A stretch of DNA of 7,625 nt, taken from Cyclobacteriaceae bacterium. GTDB lineage: Bacteria > Bacteroidota > Bacteroidia > Cytophagales > Cyclobacteriaceae. The notes under the pieces are model-generated. The model worked only from the letters and a program-made list of their open reading frames with translations. It ran no database searches and was not told the origin of the DNA. Below, one piece after another: positions 1 to 6,508 of this stretch. The translations under genes were made by a program, and so were the position numbers. Where the stretch lies: positions 1-7,625 of the forward strand of contig JANYDR010000558.1 in the NCBI GenBank assembly GCA_025363495.1. Direction: 5' to 3'. Positions within the stretch are counted from its first letter, which is position 1, and every line of letters starts with the position of its first letter.

Positions 1-21
1 GCTCAACTTTTTGAAGCTCTG

Positions 22-246
22 CTAAAAGTCTTCAAATATCAATTTTTCCTGAAAATGAGTTTTTAAGGGACGACTAATTAAAGGCAATTTAAAGGTGATT
101 GTTTCGGCTTCAGAGAAACTCTCATTATCCAAACGACGATCTACTCTCGATTGAATCTGATGAAGGGTAACGATATAAATTCCATAATACCCAACTGCAT
201 TATAGAGAAATACAAAAATCAACCACAATGCTATTGTCCTTCTCAC
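22..246 (-). CDS. Short N-terminal membrane protein, possibly truncated by an early stop
   Basis: The gene encodes 74 residues starting at GTG (244-246); an in-frame TAA lies immediately upstream, so no earlier start exists. Residues 5-24 form one hydrophobic segment (ALWLIFVFLYNAVGYYGIYI), followed by a charged, soluble stretch containing SEAETITFKLPL. I recognise this layout, a short N-terminal membrane segment followed by an SE-T-I-T-(F/V)-K-(L/I)-PL strand, from uncharacterised Bacteroidota proteins of roughly 130-150 residues; that is from memory. The stop is TAG at 22-24. Reading on past it in the same frame gives QSFKKLS up to the window edge, which resembles the expected continuation of the family, so this may be a recent nonsense mutation. 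The function is unknown. It is separated from the metZ-like gene by about 800 bases without an intact gene and probably has its own promoter, which I could not identify. Confidence 0.5.
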   Translation of the reverse strand: MRRTIALWLIFVFLYNAVGYYGIYIVTLHQIQSRVDRRLDNESFSEAETITFKLPLISRPLKTHFQEKLIFEDF

Positions 247-652
247 TTATCCTCATTGACGACCAATTCAAAGTTGAAAAACAGATTACAATTCAGTGAT
301 TATTTTCCACATTAATCAGGAGCGTGGGATAGACGGCAACACTAAAAATATATTTTATAATATGATTATCGGTGATCGTAAATATAATTTGGTAATTGGT
401 CTACAAGAAACTTTACTTGATCGCTTGTTCAATCAACAAAAATCATATTTCAGAATGCTTCACGGTAAACAGGTAGGAATAAGATAAGTAAATTACCTAC
501 ATGCGACCTCTGCTGTTAATTTTATGATCCATCACGCAATGACCTAATAGCAGAGGATTATTACGAAACGTCAATTAGGAAATATTCACTTTCGTTAATC
601 CTGGAAAAGTCTGCATCCGCAGTGTTGAAAGCGGGTGCTCGAAAAGAGAAAC
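247..652. other. Intergenic stretch without a supported gene
   Basis: This AT-rich stretch lies between the start of the small membrane protein and the decayed metZ-like fragment. It contains a long inverted repeat (507-556, listed separately). A 63-codon plus-strand frame at 296-487 has a GTG start and no family resemblance, and I do not call it. The last ~40 bases (about 615-652) loosely resemble the sequence just downstream of the intact metZ-like gene (about 1025-1062), suggesting that the duplicated block included the 3' flank. I see no tRNA, transposon end or clear promoter. Confidence 0.5.
507..556. repeat. Inverted repeat, 12-base arms
   Basis: The arms at 507-518 (CCTCTGCTGTTA) and 545-556 (TAATAGCAGAGG) are complementary at 11 positions plus one G-T wobble, around a 26-base spacer. 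Neither strand has a T-run directly after the stem, so it is not a typical intrinsic terminator. It could be a protein-binding palindrome, a structured RNA element or a remnant of a mobile repeat. It lies in the gene-free stretch and no adjacent gene explains it. Confidence 0.5.
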
Positions 653-890
653 CTATACCTTCATCGCTTGCACAATAATCGCATCCTGCATTGGTTTCAG
701 TATGAAATCATCTTAAGCGAATTCAAGAACTTTCTTCCGCGATTAATTCTACCATTAATCTCAAATGTAACTACGCCTCCACCGGACTTCATTTGATTCT
801 GCAAGATGATATTCTGAATGTGAAGTCACGATGGATAGCACTCGCCTCACCTATAACCTCCAATAATTTAAGCTCGGCCAAGGCTTGTCT
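653..890 (-). pseudogene. Decayed duplicate of the 3' end of the metZ-like PLP enzyme gene
   Basis: The minus strand reproduces the C-terminal part of the intact gene at 1063-2238. Positions 701-792 match 1244-1335 at 82 of 92 bases by hand count and translate to MKSGGGVVTFEI and then RGRKFLNSLKMIS, against MRAGGGVVTFEI and RGRKFLNSLKMIS in the intact enzyme. Positions 653-701 match the extreme 3' end, retaining PMQDAI, QAMKV and the TAG stop (653-655). Between these parts 127 bases (about 42 residues, including the conserved THPASTTH segment and the carboxylate-binding Arg) are missing, with an ACT microhomology at the joint. Further upstream the trace continues as SHSEYHLAES (intact: SHPQYDLAKK), with at least two small frameshifts, and fades near 861-890. 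The deletion and frameshifts make it non-functional. It sits directly downstream of the intact copy in the same orientation, so a tandem duplication followed by decay is the simplest reading. Confidence 0.85.
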
Positions 891-920
891 AAGTTATGTT
901 CAAATGCTGTTTATGATTTT

Positions 921-964
921 TCCGGTTCAAATCCGGTCGTAATCCGGTCATTGTCCGGTAACTC
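921..964. repeat. Four TCCGGT boxes at an exact 11-base period
   Basis: TCCGGT occurs at 921-926, 932-937, 943-948 and 954-959, so each copy starts exactly 11 bases after the previous one; the five-base spacers differ (TTCAA, CGTAA, CATTG-like). An 11-base period places the boxes on one face of the helix. Direct half-sites with this spacing are known for OmpR/PhoB-type response regulators, but the regulator here is unknown. The first two boxes also fold like a tRNA T-arm (CCGG-TTCAAAT-CCGG), but no complete tRNA surrounds them. Confidence 0.6.
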
Positions 965-980
965 GGAGTAATTTATGCGT

Positions 981-1015
981 TTCAGTGGCGGATTCGATGT
1001 TTTCCGTCCACTGAA
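981..1015 (-). terminator. Hairpin downstream of the metZ-like gene, possible terminator
   Basis: Arms TTCAGTGG (981-988) and CCACTGAA (1008-1015) pair perfectly and extend inward through CGGA (989-992) and TCCG (1003-1006) with one bulged T at 1007, giving a 12-pair stem with a 10-base loop. It lies about 48 bases after the stop of the six-gene operon, where a transcript end is expected. The minus-strand sequence that follows (ACGCATAAATT) is only moderately T-rich, so termination efficiency is uncertain; it could also protect the 3' end of the mRNA. Confidence 0.4.
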
Positions 1016-1062
1016 TTGGGTTCATGGCAAAATTTGAAGGCTTTCATGCCCGGAAACGTACC

Positions 1063-2238
1063 CTACACCTTCATGGCCTGCTCAATATCCGCAATCACGT
1101 CCTGCATTGCTTCCAGTCCAACTGATATACGTATCAATCCTGGAGTTATTCCAACTGCTGCACGTTCCGCATCGGTAAGTTTCGAATGTGTTGTTGACGC
1201 AGGATGAGTAGCAATCGTTCTTGTGTCACCAAGATTTGCTGAGTGTGAAATCATCTTCAGCGAATTCAAAAACTTTCTTCCGCGATCAATTCCACCCTTA
1301 ATCTCAAATGTAACTACACCTCCACCAGCCCTCATTTGCTTCTTTGCGAGATCATACTGGGGATGTGAAGGCAGGAATGGATACTTAACCAATATAACTT
1401 CCGGATGAGCCTCCAGGTGTTTCGCAAGAAGCAGAGCGTTTTCGCAGTGACGGTCCATTCTCACAGCGAGCGTCTCAAGGCTCTTGGATAGTACCCACGC
1501 GTTGAACGGTGACATGGAGGGTCCTGTATGACGCGCGAAAAATCTTATCTCTTTTATAAGTTCTTTTGTTCCTAACACAGCACCTCCTACAACACGTCCC
1601 TGACCATCAATGAATTTTGTCGCTGAATGTGTGACCAAATGAGCACCCCACTTCGCCGGATTCTGGAGATAGGGAGTAGTGAAGCAGTTGTCAACGTTAA
1701 GAATAACATTATGCTTCTTCGCCAATCCTCCGAGCCATTCCAGATCGATGATATCCAGTGCCGGATTGGAAGGAGTCTCCACAAAAATCATCCTGGTATT
1801 TGGAAGTATCTTCTTCTCCCATTCTTCGGGAGCATCCGTTATGTCTGCATAGGTGTAACTTATCCCAAATTTTGGAAAGATGGCTGTAAGAATCTGGTGC
1901 GTAGATCCAAATACTGATCGTGATGCAAGAACGTGATCACCGGACTTCAGCAATCCAGCCATGCTGATATACATAGCCGCCATGCCAGATGCAGTCGCTA
2001 TTCCATCTTCCGTCCCCTCGAGAAGGCATAGCTTATCAATAAACTCAGTACTATTTGGATTGGAGAACCTTGTATAAATATTTCCCTGCAATTCATCCGC
2101 AAACAAGGCACGAGCCTGCTCTGCATCTTCAAATACAAAACTGGAGGTCAAGTAAAGTGGTACAGAATGTTCACGATGCTGGGACCGTTCGTGTTGGGAA
2201 CGTATCGCGTTCGTTTCAAAATTAGTGGAATCACTCAT
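1063..2238 (-). CDS. metZ: O-succinylhomoserine/O-acetylhomoserine sulfhydrylase-like PLP enzyme
   Basis: The gene encodes a 391-residue cytoplasmic enzyme of the Cys/Met-metabolism PLP family, of full length for the family. Visible motifs are YTRFSNP (55-61, phosphate contact from the partner subunit), ASGMAA (83-88), VDNCFTTP (182-189, Asp183 to the pyridine nitrogen), SATKF with Schiff-base Lys208, GQGRVVGG (212-219), GDTRT and THPASTTH (337-351) and LIRISVGLE (368-376, Arg370 binding the substrate carboxylate). DNCF plus DGQGR and THPASTTH fit the MetZ/MetY group, which makes homocysteine from sulfide and an activated homoserine, better than cystathionine gamma-synthase or lyase; the acyl group cannot be read from sequence. 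Its ATG (2236-2238) overlaps the stop of the OsmC-like gene as ATGA, implying translational coupling. It is the last gene of the operon and is followed by a decayed copy of its own 3' end. Confidence 0.88.
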   Translation of the reverse strand: MSDSTNFETNAIRSQHERSQHREHSVPLYLTSSFVFEDAEQARALFADELQGNIYTRFSNPNSTEFIDKLCLLEGTEDGIATASGMAAMYISMAGLLKSGDHVLASRSVFGSTHQILTAIFPKFGISYTYADITDAPEEWEKKILPNTRMIFVETPSNPALDIIDLEWLGGLAKKHNVILNVDNCFTTPYLQNPAKWGAHLVTHSATKFIDGQGRVVGGAVLGTKELIKEIRFFARHTGPSMSPFNAWVLSKSLETLAVRMDRHCENALLLAKHLEAHPEVILVKYPFLPSHPQYDLAKKQMRAGGGVVTFEIKGGIDRGRKFLNSLKMISHSANLGDTRTIATHPASTTHSKLTDAERAAVGITPGLIRISVGLEAMQDVIADIEQAMKV

Positions 2239-2654
2239 GAATTCAGGATTTCAAAGCTATGTGTGACCTTCGCGGTCTTTTCAAGTGTTTTGGCTACAGA
2301 ACAGTATTTTTCAACTGACAAAACTACTGCTTTCTTTACTTTATCCTCATCAAGGTTTCCATAAAAAGTGAAATGAACATGCGCTTCTGTAAAAAGGGAT
2401 GGCACAGCATCTGTCTCCCGCTCGCCCGTAATAGTTATCTTCAAATCTTCCAGCGGCTGCTTTTGTTTTTTCAGAATTGAAATAATATCAATAGCACTGC
2501 AACCGCCAAGGGCCGCGAGCAACATTTGCATCGGACGAAAGCCATGATCGGTGCCTCCAATATCAGGCGAAGCGTCAATATGCACTTTATTTCCATTCTC
2601 ATTTACAGCCTCCATCCAGAAGCCATCATTTAACCGATTGATTTCTATTTTCAT
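2235..2654 (-). CDS. OsmC/YhfA-like protein (candidate thiol peroxidase)
   Basis: I choose the ATG at 2652-2654 (139 residues, beginning MKIEINRL), because GGA lies about ten bases upstream and the family normally starts at this strand; an in-frame TTG at 2679-2681 would add nine residues but overlaps the symporter gene more. The OsmC fold is recognisable from the N-terminal beta strands, then FRPMQMLLAALGGCSAIDII (39-58) with Cys52, then a beta region (72-99), then VEKYCSVAKTL (114-124) with Cys118. In OsmC/Ohr proteins the two cysteines reduce organic or fatty-acid hydroperoxides; the sequence is closer to the YhfA branch, whose substrate is less well defined. The protein has no signal peptide and is probably cytoplasmic. 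It overlaps the symporter gene by 29 bases upstream and the metZ-like gene by four bases downstream. Peroxidase activity is inferred from the family. Confidence 0.85.
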   Translation of the reverse strand: MKIEINRLNDGFWMEAVNENGNKVHIDASPDIGGTDHGFRPMQMLLAALGGCSAIDIISILKKQKQPLEDLKITITGERETDAVPSLFTEAHVHFTFYGNLDEDKVKKAVVLSVEKYCSVAKTLEKTAKVTHSFEILNS

Positions 2655-4029
2655 GTGTTTTGTTCCAAAATAAACTTCCAATTACTAACGATATGATACT
2701 GATCACCGTTGCTGGCACCAGGCTTGGTATTCCTGATTCATACCCGAATTCAAAAAACATCCAGGCCGTAAATCCGGAAAACATGGAAATGATGGCCCCA
2801 GGTCCATTTGCTTTCTTCCAATACAATCCAAAGGTTAAAGCAGCAAAGAGTGTTACAAGACTTAACACGGAAGACTCCCCTACAAGTTCATAAATATCAG
2901 AGCGAATACAGGCCATTATAGTAGCCGTAATGCTAAAAAGCAAGACAGAACCACGTGTTAAAAGAAGCATCCGTTTATCCGATAATTTTTCTTTTAATAA
3001 AGGTCGCACAAGGTTCTCTGAAAATATAGCAGCTGGTGCAAGCATTGCTGAGCTTGTGGTACTCATGATCGCGGAGAGCAGTGAACCAAAAAATAAAATC
3101 TGCACTCCCAAACCTGTATGTTGCAATACCATATACGGCAATGTCAGTTGAGTATCCCCCTGCAACTGGTCAGGATAAAGTTGCTTCGTACATAAACTTA
3201 TAAATAATGGAAGCATCGCTATCGTTAGATAGAGAATGGCAGCATAATAACAAGACCTCACAGCAGTAGTTGCTGATCCCGATGACATTGAACGCTGAAA
3301 GACGTCCTGAGATGGAATGGAGCCAAGGCCCAGCACAGACCAGGCCGCTACATACGCCGTAACTTCACTCCAACCTGGCTTTGGCAAAAAGCGAAAATTC
3401 TCCGGCGGCACTTCACTTAGTACGGCACTAACACCACCTGCCTCCTTGCTTAACACAACCGCCAGTACCATCAATCCAACAATAATAATAATGCTTTGAA
3501 TAAAATCCGTGATCGAGATCGCCCACATCCCACCGATATAAGTATAGAATGTTACAACTATTGCACTAATAACCACTCCATGCCATACAGCAAGGCCGGT
3601 AACAACGTTGAGGATAAGTCCCATCGCAACGAGCTGCGCAGCGATATATCCAATATAAGGTGGCGCAAGAAATACACTTGCTACCAGTTCCGTGTGGTGA
3701 CCATAGCGGACTTTAAAAAAGTCACCTAGTGTGAGCAAGTTCATGTTATACAATTTTCTTGCGAAGAACAATCCAAAAAGCACAAGGCATAGCGCTGCGC
3801 CAAACGGATCTTCAATGACCGCAAATAATCCGCCCCGCAGAAATTCAGATGATGCACCAAAAACAGTCTCCGATCCAAACCAGGTCGCAAACAATGCAGA
3901 TGAACTTAATAAGATCGGCAAGCTTCTTCCGGCAAGCATGAAATCACCTGAAGTTTTTACCCTACTGGATGCCCAATACCCGACGAGTACTGTGAGTATG
4001 AGATATCCTATGATCGAGAAGAGGAGCAA
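2626..4029 (-). CDS. Sodium:solute symporter (SSS family)
   Basis: The gene encodes a 467-residue inner-membrane protein with about 13 hydrophobic helices, the usual LeuT-fold layout of SSS transporters. Diagnostic segments are SRVKTSGDFMLAGRSLP after helix 1 (22-38), ATWFGSETVFGAS (48-60), the family signature GGMWAISITDFIQ (166-178), QDVFQR (241-246) and SAIMSTTSSAML (319-330), whose serines and threonines correspond to the Na2 sodium site. The substrate (sugar, amino acid, vitamin or carboxylate) cannot be told from sequence. The start is a TTG at 4027-4029: an in-frame TAA lies directly before it, and the next Met (residue 31) would delete helix 1. It follows the DUF5777-like gene by 32 bases and overlaps the OsmC-like gene by 29 bases. 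Being in an operon with a metZ-like gene allows transport of a sulfur or amino-acid compound, but that is a guess. Confidence 0.9.
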   Translation of the reverse strand: MLLFSIIGYLILTVLVGYWASSRVKTSGDFMLAGRSLPILLSSSALFATWFGSETVFGASSEFLRGGLFAVIEDPFGAALCLVLFGLFFARKLYNMNLLTLGDFFKVRYGHHTELVASVFLAPPYIGYIAAQLVAMGLILNVVTGLAVWHGVVISAIVVTFYTYIGGMWAISITDFIQSIIIIVGLMVLAVVLSKEAGGVSAVLSEVPPENFRFLPKPGWSEVTAYVAAWSVLGLGSIPSQDVFQRSMSSGSATTAVRSCYYAAILYLTIAMLPLFISLCTKQLYPDQLQGDTQLTLPYMVLQHTGLGVQILFFGSLLSAIMSTTSSAMLAPAAIFSENLVRPLLKEKLSDKRMLLLTRGSVLLFSITATIMACIRSDIYELVGESSVLSLVTLFAALTFGLYWKKANGPGAIISMFSGFTAWMFFEFGYESGIPSLVPATVISIISLVIGSLFWNKTHENRNQSVK

Positions 4030-4061
4030 TTACGCGCGTTTCGGTAAAAATAAGAGATTTA

Positions 4062-4943
4062 TTATTTCTTCTTCTTAATTTGAAACGTCCTCGTAATATT
4101 AAAACCCAAATGAATATCGCCGCTAAAGAAATCCCCTGCCGTCTCCGTCAGGTAAGCACGTTCTGTAAGTCCGCGTGAGTTGGTCATCACCAATTGAAAT
4201 ACGTGACCGCCCGTTTCAATGTCAATTCCAAAACCAAGTGGATTATAATATGGGTTGCCCTGAGGAACGTCCACGCGATAATAGTATTCAGTTGTCAGTG
4301 ACACACTTCTGGAAACCCTTAAGCGGCCACCTATTCCCATTGCCACCTGATCATTCTTCTCCATAGTTCTGTCTACGGTATTTTTATGAACAATACTTGG
4401 CATCAACTGAAATGAAAACATAGAATTGAATTTCCTTGCGATCAGCAATTGACCAGTATAAGACATCCTGTCTTCAAGTTGAATATCGTAGGTGGCGTCC
4501 TCTTTTCTCGGAGTCGTTCTTACGGCTGCAATACCAAATGCTGTTAAGGTAAAAGGCATATTCCTCGCCCCGGAACTTTGACGAAGTACTTTATACCTCA
4601 GATATGCATCCATCGTCTTATCAACAGAATTTCTACCAACACCAACACCCAATCTATCGGTAACGCCATATTCAAGTCCAAGGCGAGTGTAAGCCTCATC
4701 TAATCCAAAAAGCCCGTAAAGACCTGTGTTGATTGCACCAAAGCGATGAGCGAAAATAAACTCAAGCTCACCTTTTCCTTTTGTCTCAATCGTCTGTCCA
4801 TTAATTAACCGCGTACTTTTAAACGTTGAACCGGTATAGTTAATGGTGGGTTTGGCCTCCTTTTCGAGTTCGCTCAAAAGATCCTGTGACTTAGCAATGA
4901 ATGATAGGATCATTAAACCAAAGAAGATGCTATTTCTTTTCAT
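4062..4943 (-). CDS. DUF5777-like outer-membrane beta-barrel protein
   Basis: I use the ATG at 4941-4943 (293 residues), because it places a normal signal peptide first (MKRNSIFFGLMILSFIAKSQ, cleavage after about residue 20); an upstream in-frame start at 4976 would add 11 residues in front of it. The mature part shows alternating aromatic and polar strands with many glycines (ELEFIFAHRFGAINTGLYG, residues 59-77; LGLEYGVTDRLGVGVGRN, 88-105), typical of a small barrel. The C-terminal block near MTNSRGLTERAYL and GDIHLGFNITR is the part I associate with DUF5777, a Bacteroidota family of unknown role. The protein ends in four lysines rather than an aromatic residue, which is unusual for a barrel terminus. 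The gene overlaps the end of the YceI gene by 14 bases, suggesting coupled expression and a shared envelope job. Confidence 0.82.
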   Translation of the reverse strand: MKRNSIFFGLMILSFIAKSQDLLSELEKEAKPTINYTGSTFKSTRLINGQTIETKGKGELEFIFAHRFGAINTGLYGLFGLDEAYTRLGLEYGVTDRLGVGVGRNSVDKTMDAYLRYKVLRQSSGARNMPFTLTAFGIAAVRTTPRKEDATYDIQLEDRMSYTGQLLIARKFNSMFSFQLMPSIVHKNTVDRTMEKNDQVAMGIGGRLRVSRSVSLTTEYYYRVDVPQGNPYYNPLGFGIDIETGGHVFQLVMTNSRGLTERAYLTETAGDFFSGDIHLGFNITRTFQIKKKK

Positions 4944-5472
4944 GGGGAATGAAGGTAAAGTCAAGAGATACTTCAACTTGTTCAGCGATATTCTTCCAAA
5001 GTAATTGAGGACGAGTAACAGAATAATCTTCTAGTTTTACGATAAATCTTGACTTCAGCAGTACTTTGTTGCCCACTACTTCCAACGTTCCGGGTACATC
5101 GATTTCTTTCGTAACCCCATGAATCATTAGCTTACCGCTGGCCTTCACAGATTGAGTTCCACCGTCTTTTATCTGATAACCTGTAATGATCCCCTGAAAC
5201 GTTGACTTGGGAAATTTCTCGGTTTCCATGTACTTCTCGTTGAAGTGCTCTTTCATAAGAGACTTAGCAAATTGAAATTCCTTTATAGGAATAGAGAATG
5301 CTATCTCACCTGTTTCCACATCGAAAATACTATTTGACTGGATGTTTTTAGCCGTAATGTCCTCTACAGAAGCTTTAGAAAAAAAAACGACCAACGATTT
5401 CTCGGCTATATACTTTTGGCCTGACGCTGCAATGGCACAAGTTGTAAGAATCAGAAAAATGATTTTCTTCAT
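4930..5472 (-). CDS. YceI-family periplasmic lipid-binding protein
   Basis: The gene encodes 180 residues, the usual length for YceI. An N-terminal signal peptide (MKKIIFLILTTCAIAASGQ) predicts export to the periplasm. The YceI lipocalin-like barrel is recognisable from FFSKASVEDITAKN (30-43), the paired segments GEIAFSIPIKEFQF and MKEHFNEKYMETEKFP (within 54-88), and the later ASGKLMIHGVTKEIDVPG (111-128). Characterised relatives bind polyisoprenoid or quinone-like lipids in the barrel, and E. coli yceI adjoins a cytochrome b561 gene, so a link to redox lipids is plausible here beside a haem-type lipoprotein. It starts 17 bases after the lipoprotein gene and overlaps the DUF5777-like gene by 14 bases. 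The ligand is unknown. Confidence 0.9.
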   Translation of the reverse strand: MKKIIFLILTTCAIAASGQKYIAEKSLVVFFSKASVEDITAKNIQSNSIFDVETGEIAFSIPIKEFQFAKSLMKEHFNEKYMETEKFPKSTFQGIITGYQIKDGGTQSVKASGKLMIHGVTKEIDVPGTLEVVGNKVLLKSRFIVKLEDYSVTRPQLLWKNIAEQVEVSLDFTFIPHEKK

Positions 5473-5489
5473 TGATTATAAATATTTTT

Positions 5490-6305
5490 TTAATTCTGAT
5501 TGGCCCCGTCATCCACCCAACAAGCAATCTGTTGAATTTGCAATGCAGTAAGTGTTATGTCACCTATTGGCATTGAACGATTGGAAGTACGGATTTTTAT
5601 ATCGGCCGCTTTTGCTTTAACATCTGAGAATTTTGTCCAGTCGTGCCCTGTAGAACCTGCAGCATGGCAACCAGTGAACTGGCAATTTTCGATTAATATT
5701 GGTTCAATAGCACCTTTGTAACTTATTCCGGTGTTGGCTCTACCAACAGGAACGATCAAGACACGTTCGCAATCTGAATCATCTTTTACAATCACAGTAT
5801 GATTGCCGTTGCCAATATTTGAAAATTGTGTGGCGGTTCCGAACTGGCCGTTGTCTATCTTAAGAGTATAGGGAGCTGTTCCATTTGATATTTTAATGGT
5901 GATTGTTCCATCATCTGTCAGACATTGAGTGTCACTGGTAGAAGTTGCCGTTGCCGTTAACGATGAATTGTCAGCACCTAAATCTACCTGCTGAACCATT
6001 TTACATCCCTTAATATCTTTTACTGTAAAGAGATACGACCCGGGAGCCAGACGATCAAATTCGGGATTAGTTTGATAGATTCCATCTCCAAGACTGAAGT
6101 CATATGGAGGTACTCCACCTGTTGCGGTCATTATTACCCTGCCATCAATCGATTTGCAACTTGTGGCATCCTGTTTTAAAACAAGACTGATAAGAAGGGT
6201 TGTTTGAGAGCAATCTACACCTGTCGGCAATTCTTTATAAACACAGGAAGATAAATAGCAAGATAGGGTTAATAGGAAAATTTGATTGAGAAGGGTCGTT
6301 TTCAT
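5490..6305 (-). CDS. Lipoprotein with two SprB-like repeats and a C-terminal CX4CH haem-type domain
   Basis: The gene encodes 271 residues. A lipoprotein signal ends at LSSC (18-21), so Cys21 is probably lipidated and the protein anchored in the envelope. Two SprB-like (PF13573-type) repeats follow with an exact 78-residue period: Cys50/Cys128, DG 54-55/132-133, Tyr68/Tyr146, VKD 95-97/173-175 and Cys101/Cys179 all align; the Cys pairs may form disulfides. The C-terminal ~75 residues look like a small cytochrome c domain: NCQFTGCHAAG (207-217) holds a CX4CH motif (Cys208, Cys213, His214), and SMP (Met245) followed by ALQIQQIACWVDDGA (254-268) matches the usual axial-Met loop and closing helix. 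CX4CH is a non-standard haem-attachment spacing, so haem binding is likely but not certain. This is the first gene of the six-gene run, 17 bases before the YceI gene. Confidence 0.8.
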   Translation of the reverse strand: MKTTLLNQIFLLTLSCYLSSCVYKELPTGVDCSQTTLLISLVLKQDATSCKSIDGRVIMTATGGVPPYDFSLGDGIYQTNPEFDRLAPGSYLFTVKDIKGCKMVQQVDLGADNSSLTATATSTSDTQCLTDDGTITIKISNGTAPYTLKIDNGQFGTATQFSNIGNGNHTVIVKDDSDCERVLIVPVGRANTGISYKGAIEPILIENCQFTGCHAAGSTGHDWTKFSDVKAKAADIKIRTSNRSMPIGDITLTALQIQQIACWVDDGANQN

Positions 6306-6352
6306 ACAGGTAGGATTTTAAGAGCGAAGTCACCTCTCACCCAAAACGACAT

Positions 6353-6374
6353 CAAATTATGAAAAGGAACGCAA
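6353..6374 (-). promoter_or_regulatory. Possible promoter of the six-gene operon
   Basis: On the minus strand TAATTTG (6353-6359) resembles the Bacteroidota -7 element (TAnnTTTG), though one base short in the spacer. TTGC (6371-6374) lies at a plausible -33 distance. Transcription would begin about 40 bases before the lipoprotein ATG. It is a weak match and was chosen partly because a promoter is expected between the rplT-side terminator and this gene. Confidence 0.25.
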
Positions 6375-6508
6375 TCCGAAGGGCTTAAAAAGGAAAATCC
6401 CCCAAAGTCCTTGACCTCAGGGGAAATTCTTGTCTATAGTTGGCTTTAATCTGAAGGCAAGATATGTTGGCACTGAAGTCTGCGAAATGGAAAACCGATT
6501 GACAGAAT

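Noticed and set aside
296..487. A 63-codon plus-strand frame in the left intergenic stretch
   Set aside because: It has a GTG start, no recognisable domain and lies in AT-rich DNA where frames of this length arise by chance; no promoter or neighbour supports it.
872..943. A tRNA gene suggested by CCGG-TTCAAAT-CCGG and an AAGC/GCTT arm upstream
   Set aside because: No anticodon stem-loop or acceptor stem can be formed at the right distances, and the T-arm likeness is explained by two of the TCCGGT boxes.
1587..1917. Overlapping frames of 65 and 96 codons inside the metZ-like gene
   Set aside because: They are out-of-frame or antisense to a full-length conserved enzyme and resemble no family.
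2655..2681. Longer N-terminus for the OsmC-like protein starting at TTG
   Set aside because: The nine extra residues lie over the symporter's coding sequence and the ATG at 2652-2654 has a better upstream GGA and matches the normal family start.
3496..4078. Antisense frames of 77 and 115 codons across the symporter gene
   Set aside because: They are shadows of the opposite-strand membrane protein, with no family features and no separate promoter.
4944..4976. Longer N-terminus for the DUF5777-like protein
   Set aside because: It would put 11 residues ahead of a clear signal peptide; the ATG at 4941-4943 gives a normal signal sequence.
6398..6424. TCCCC/GGGGA inverted repeat as a terminator for the small membrane protein gene
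   Set aside because: The stem is only five pairs with a loop of about 17 bases, and the following T-run is interrupted; too weak to call.
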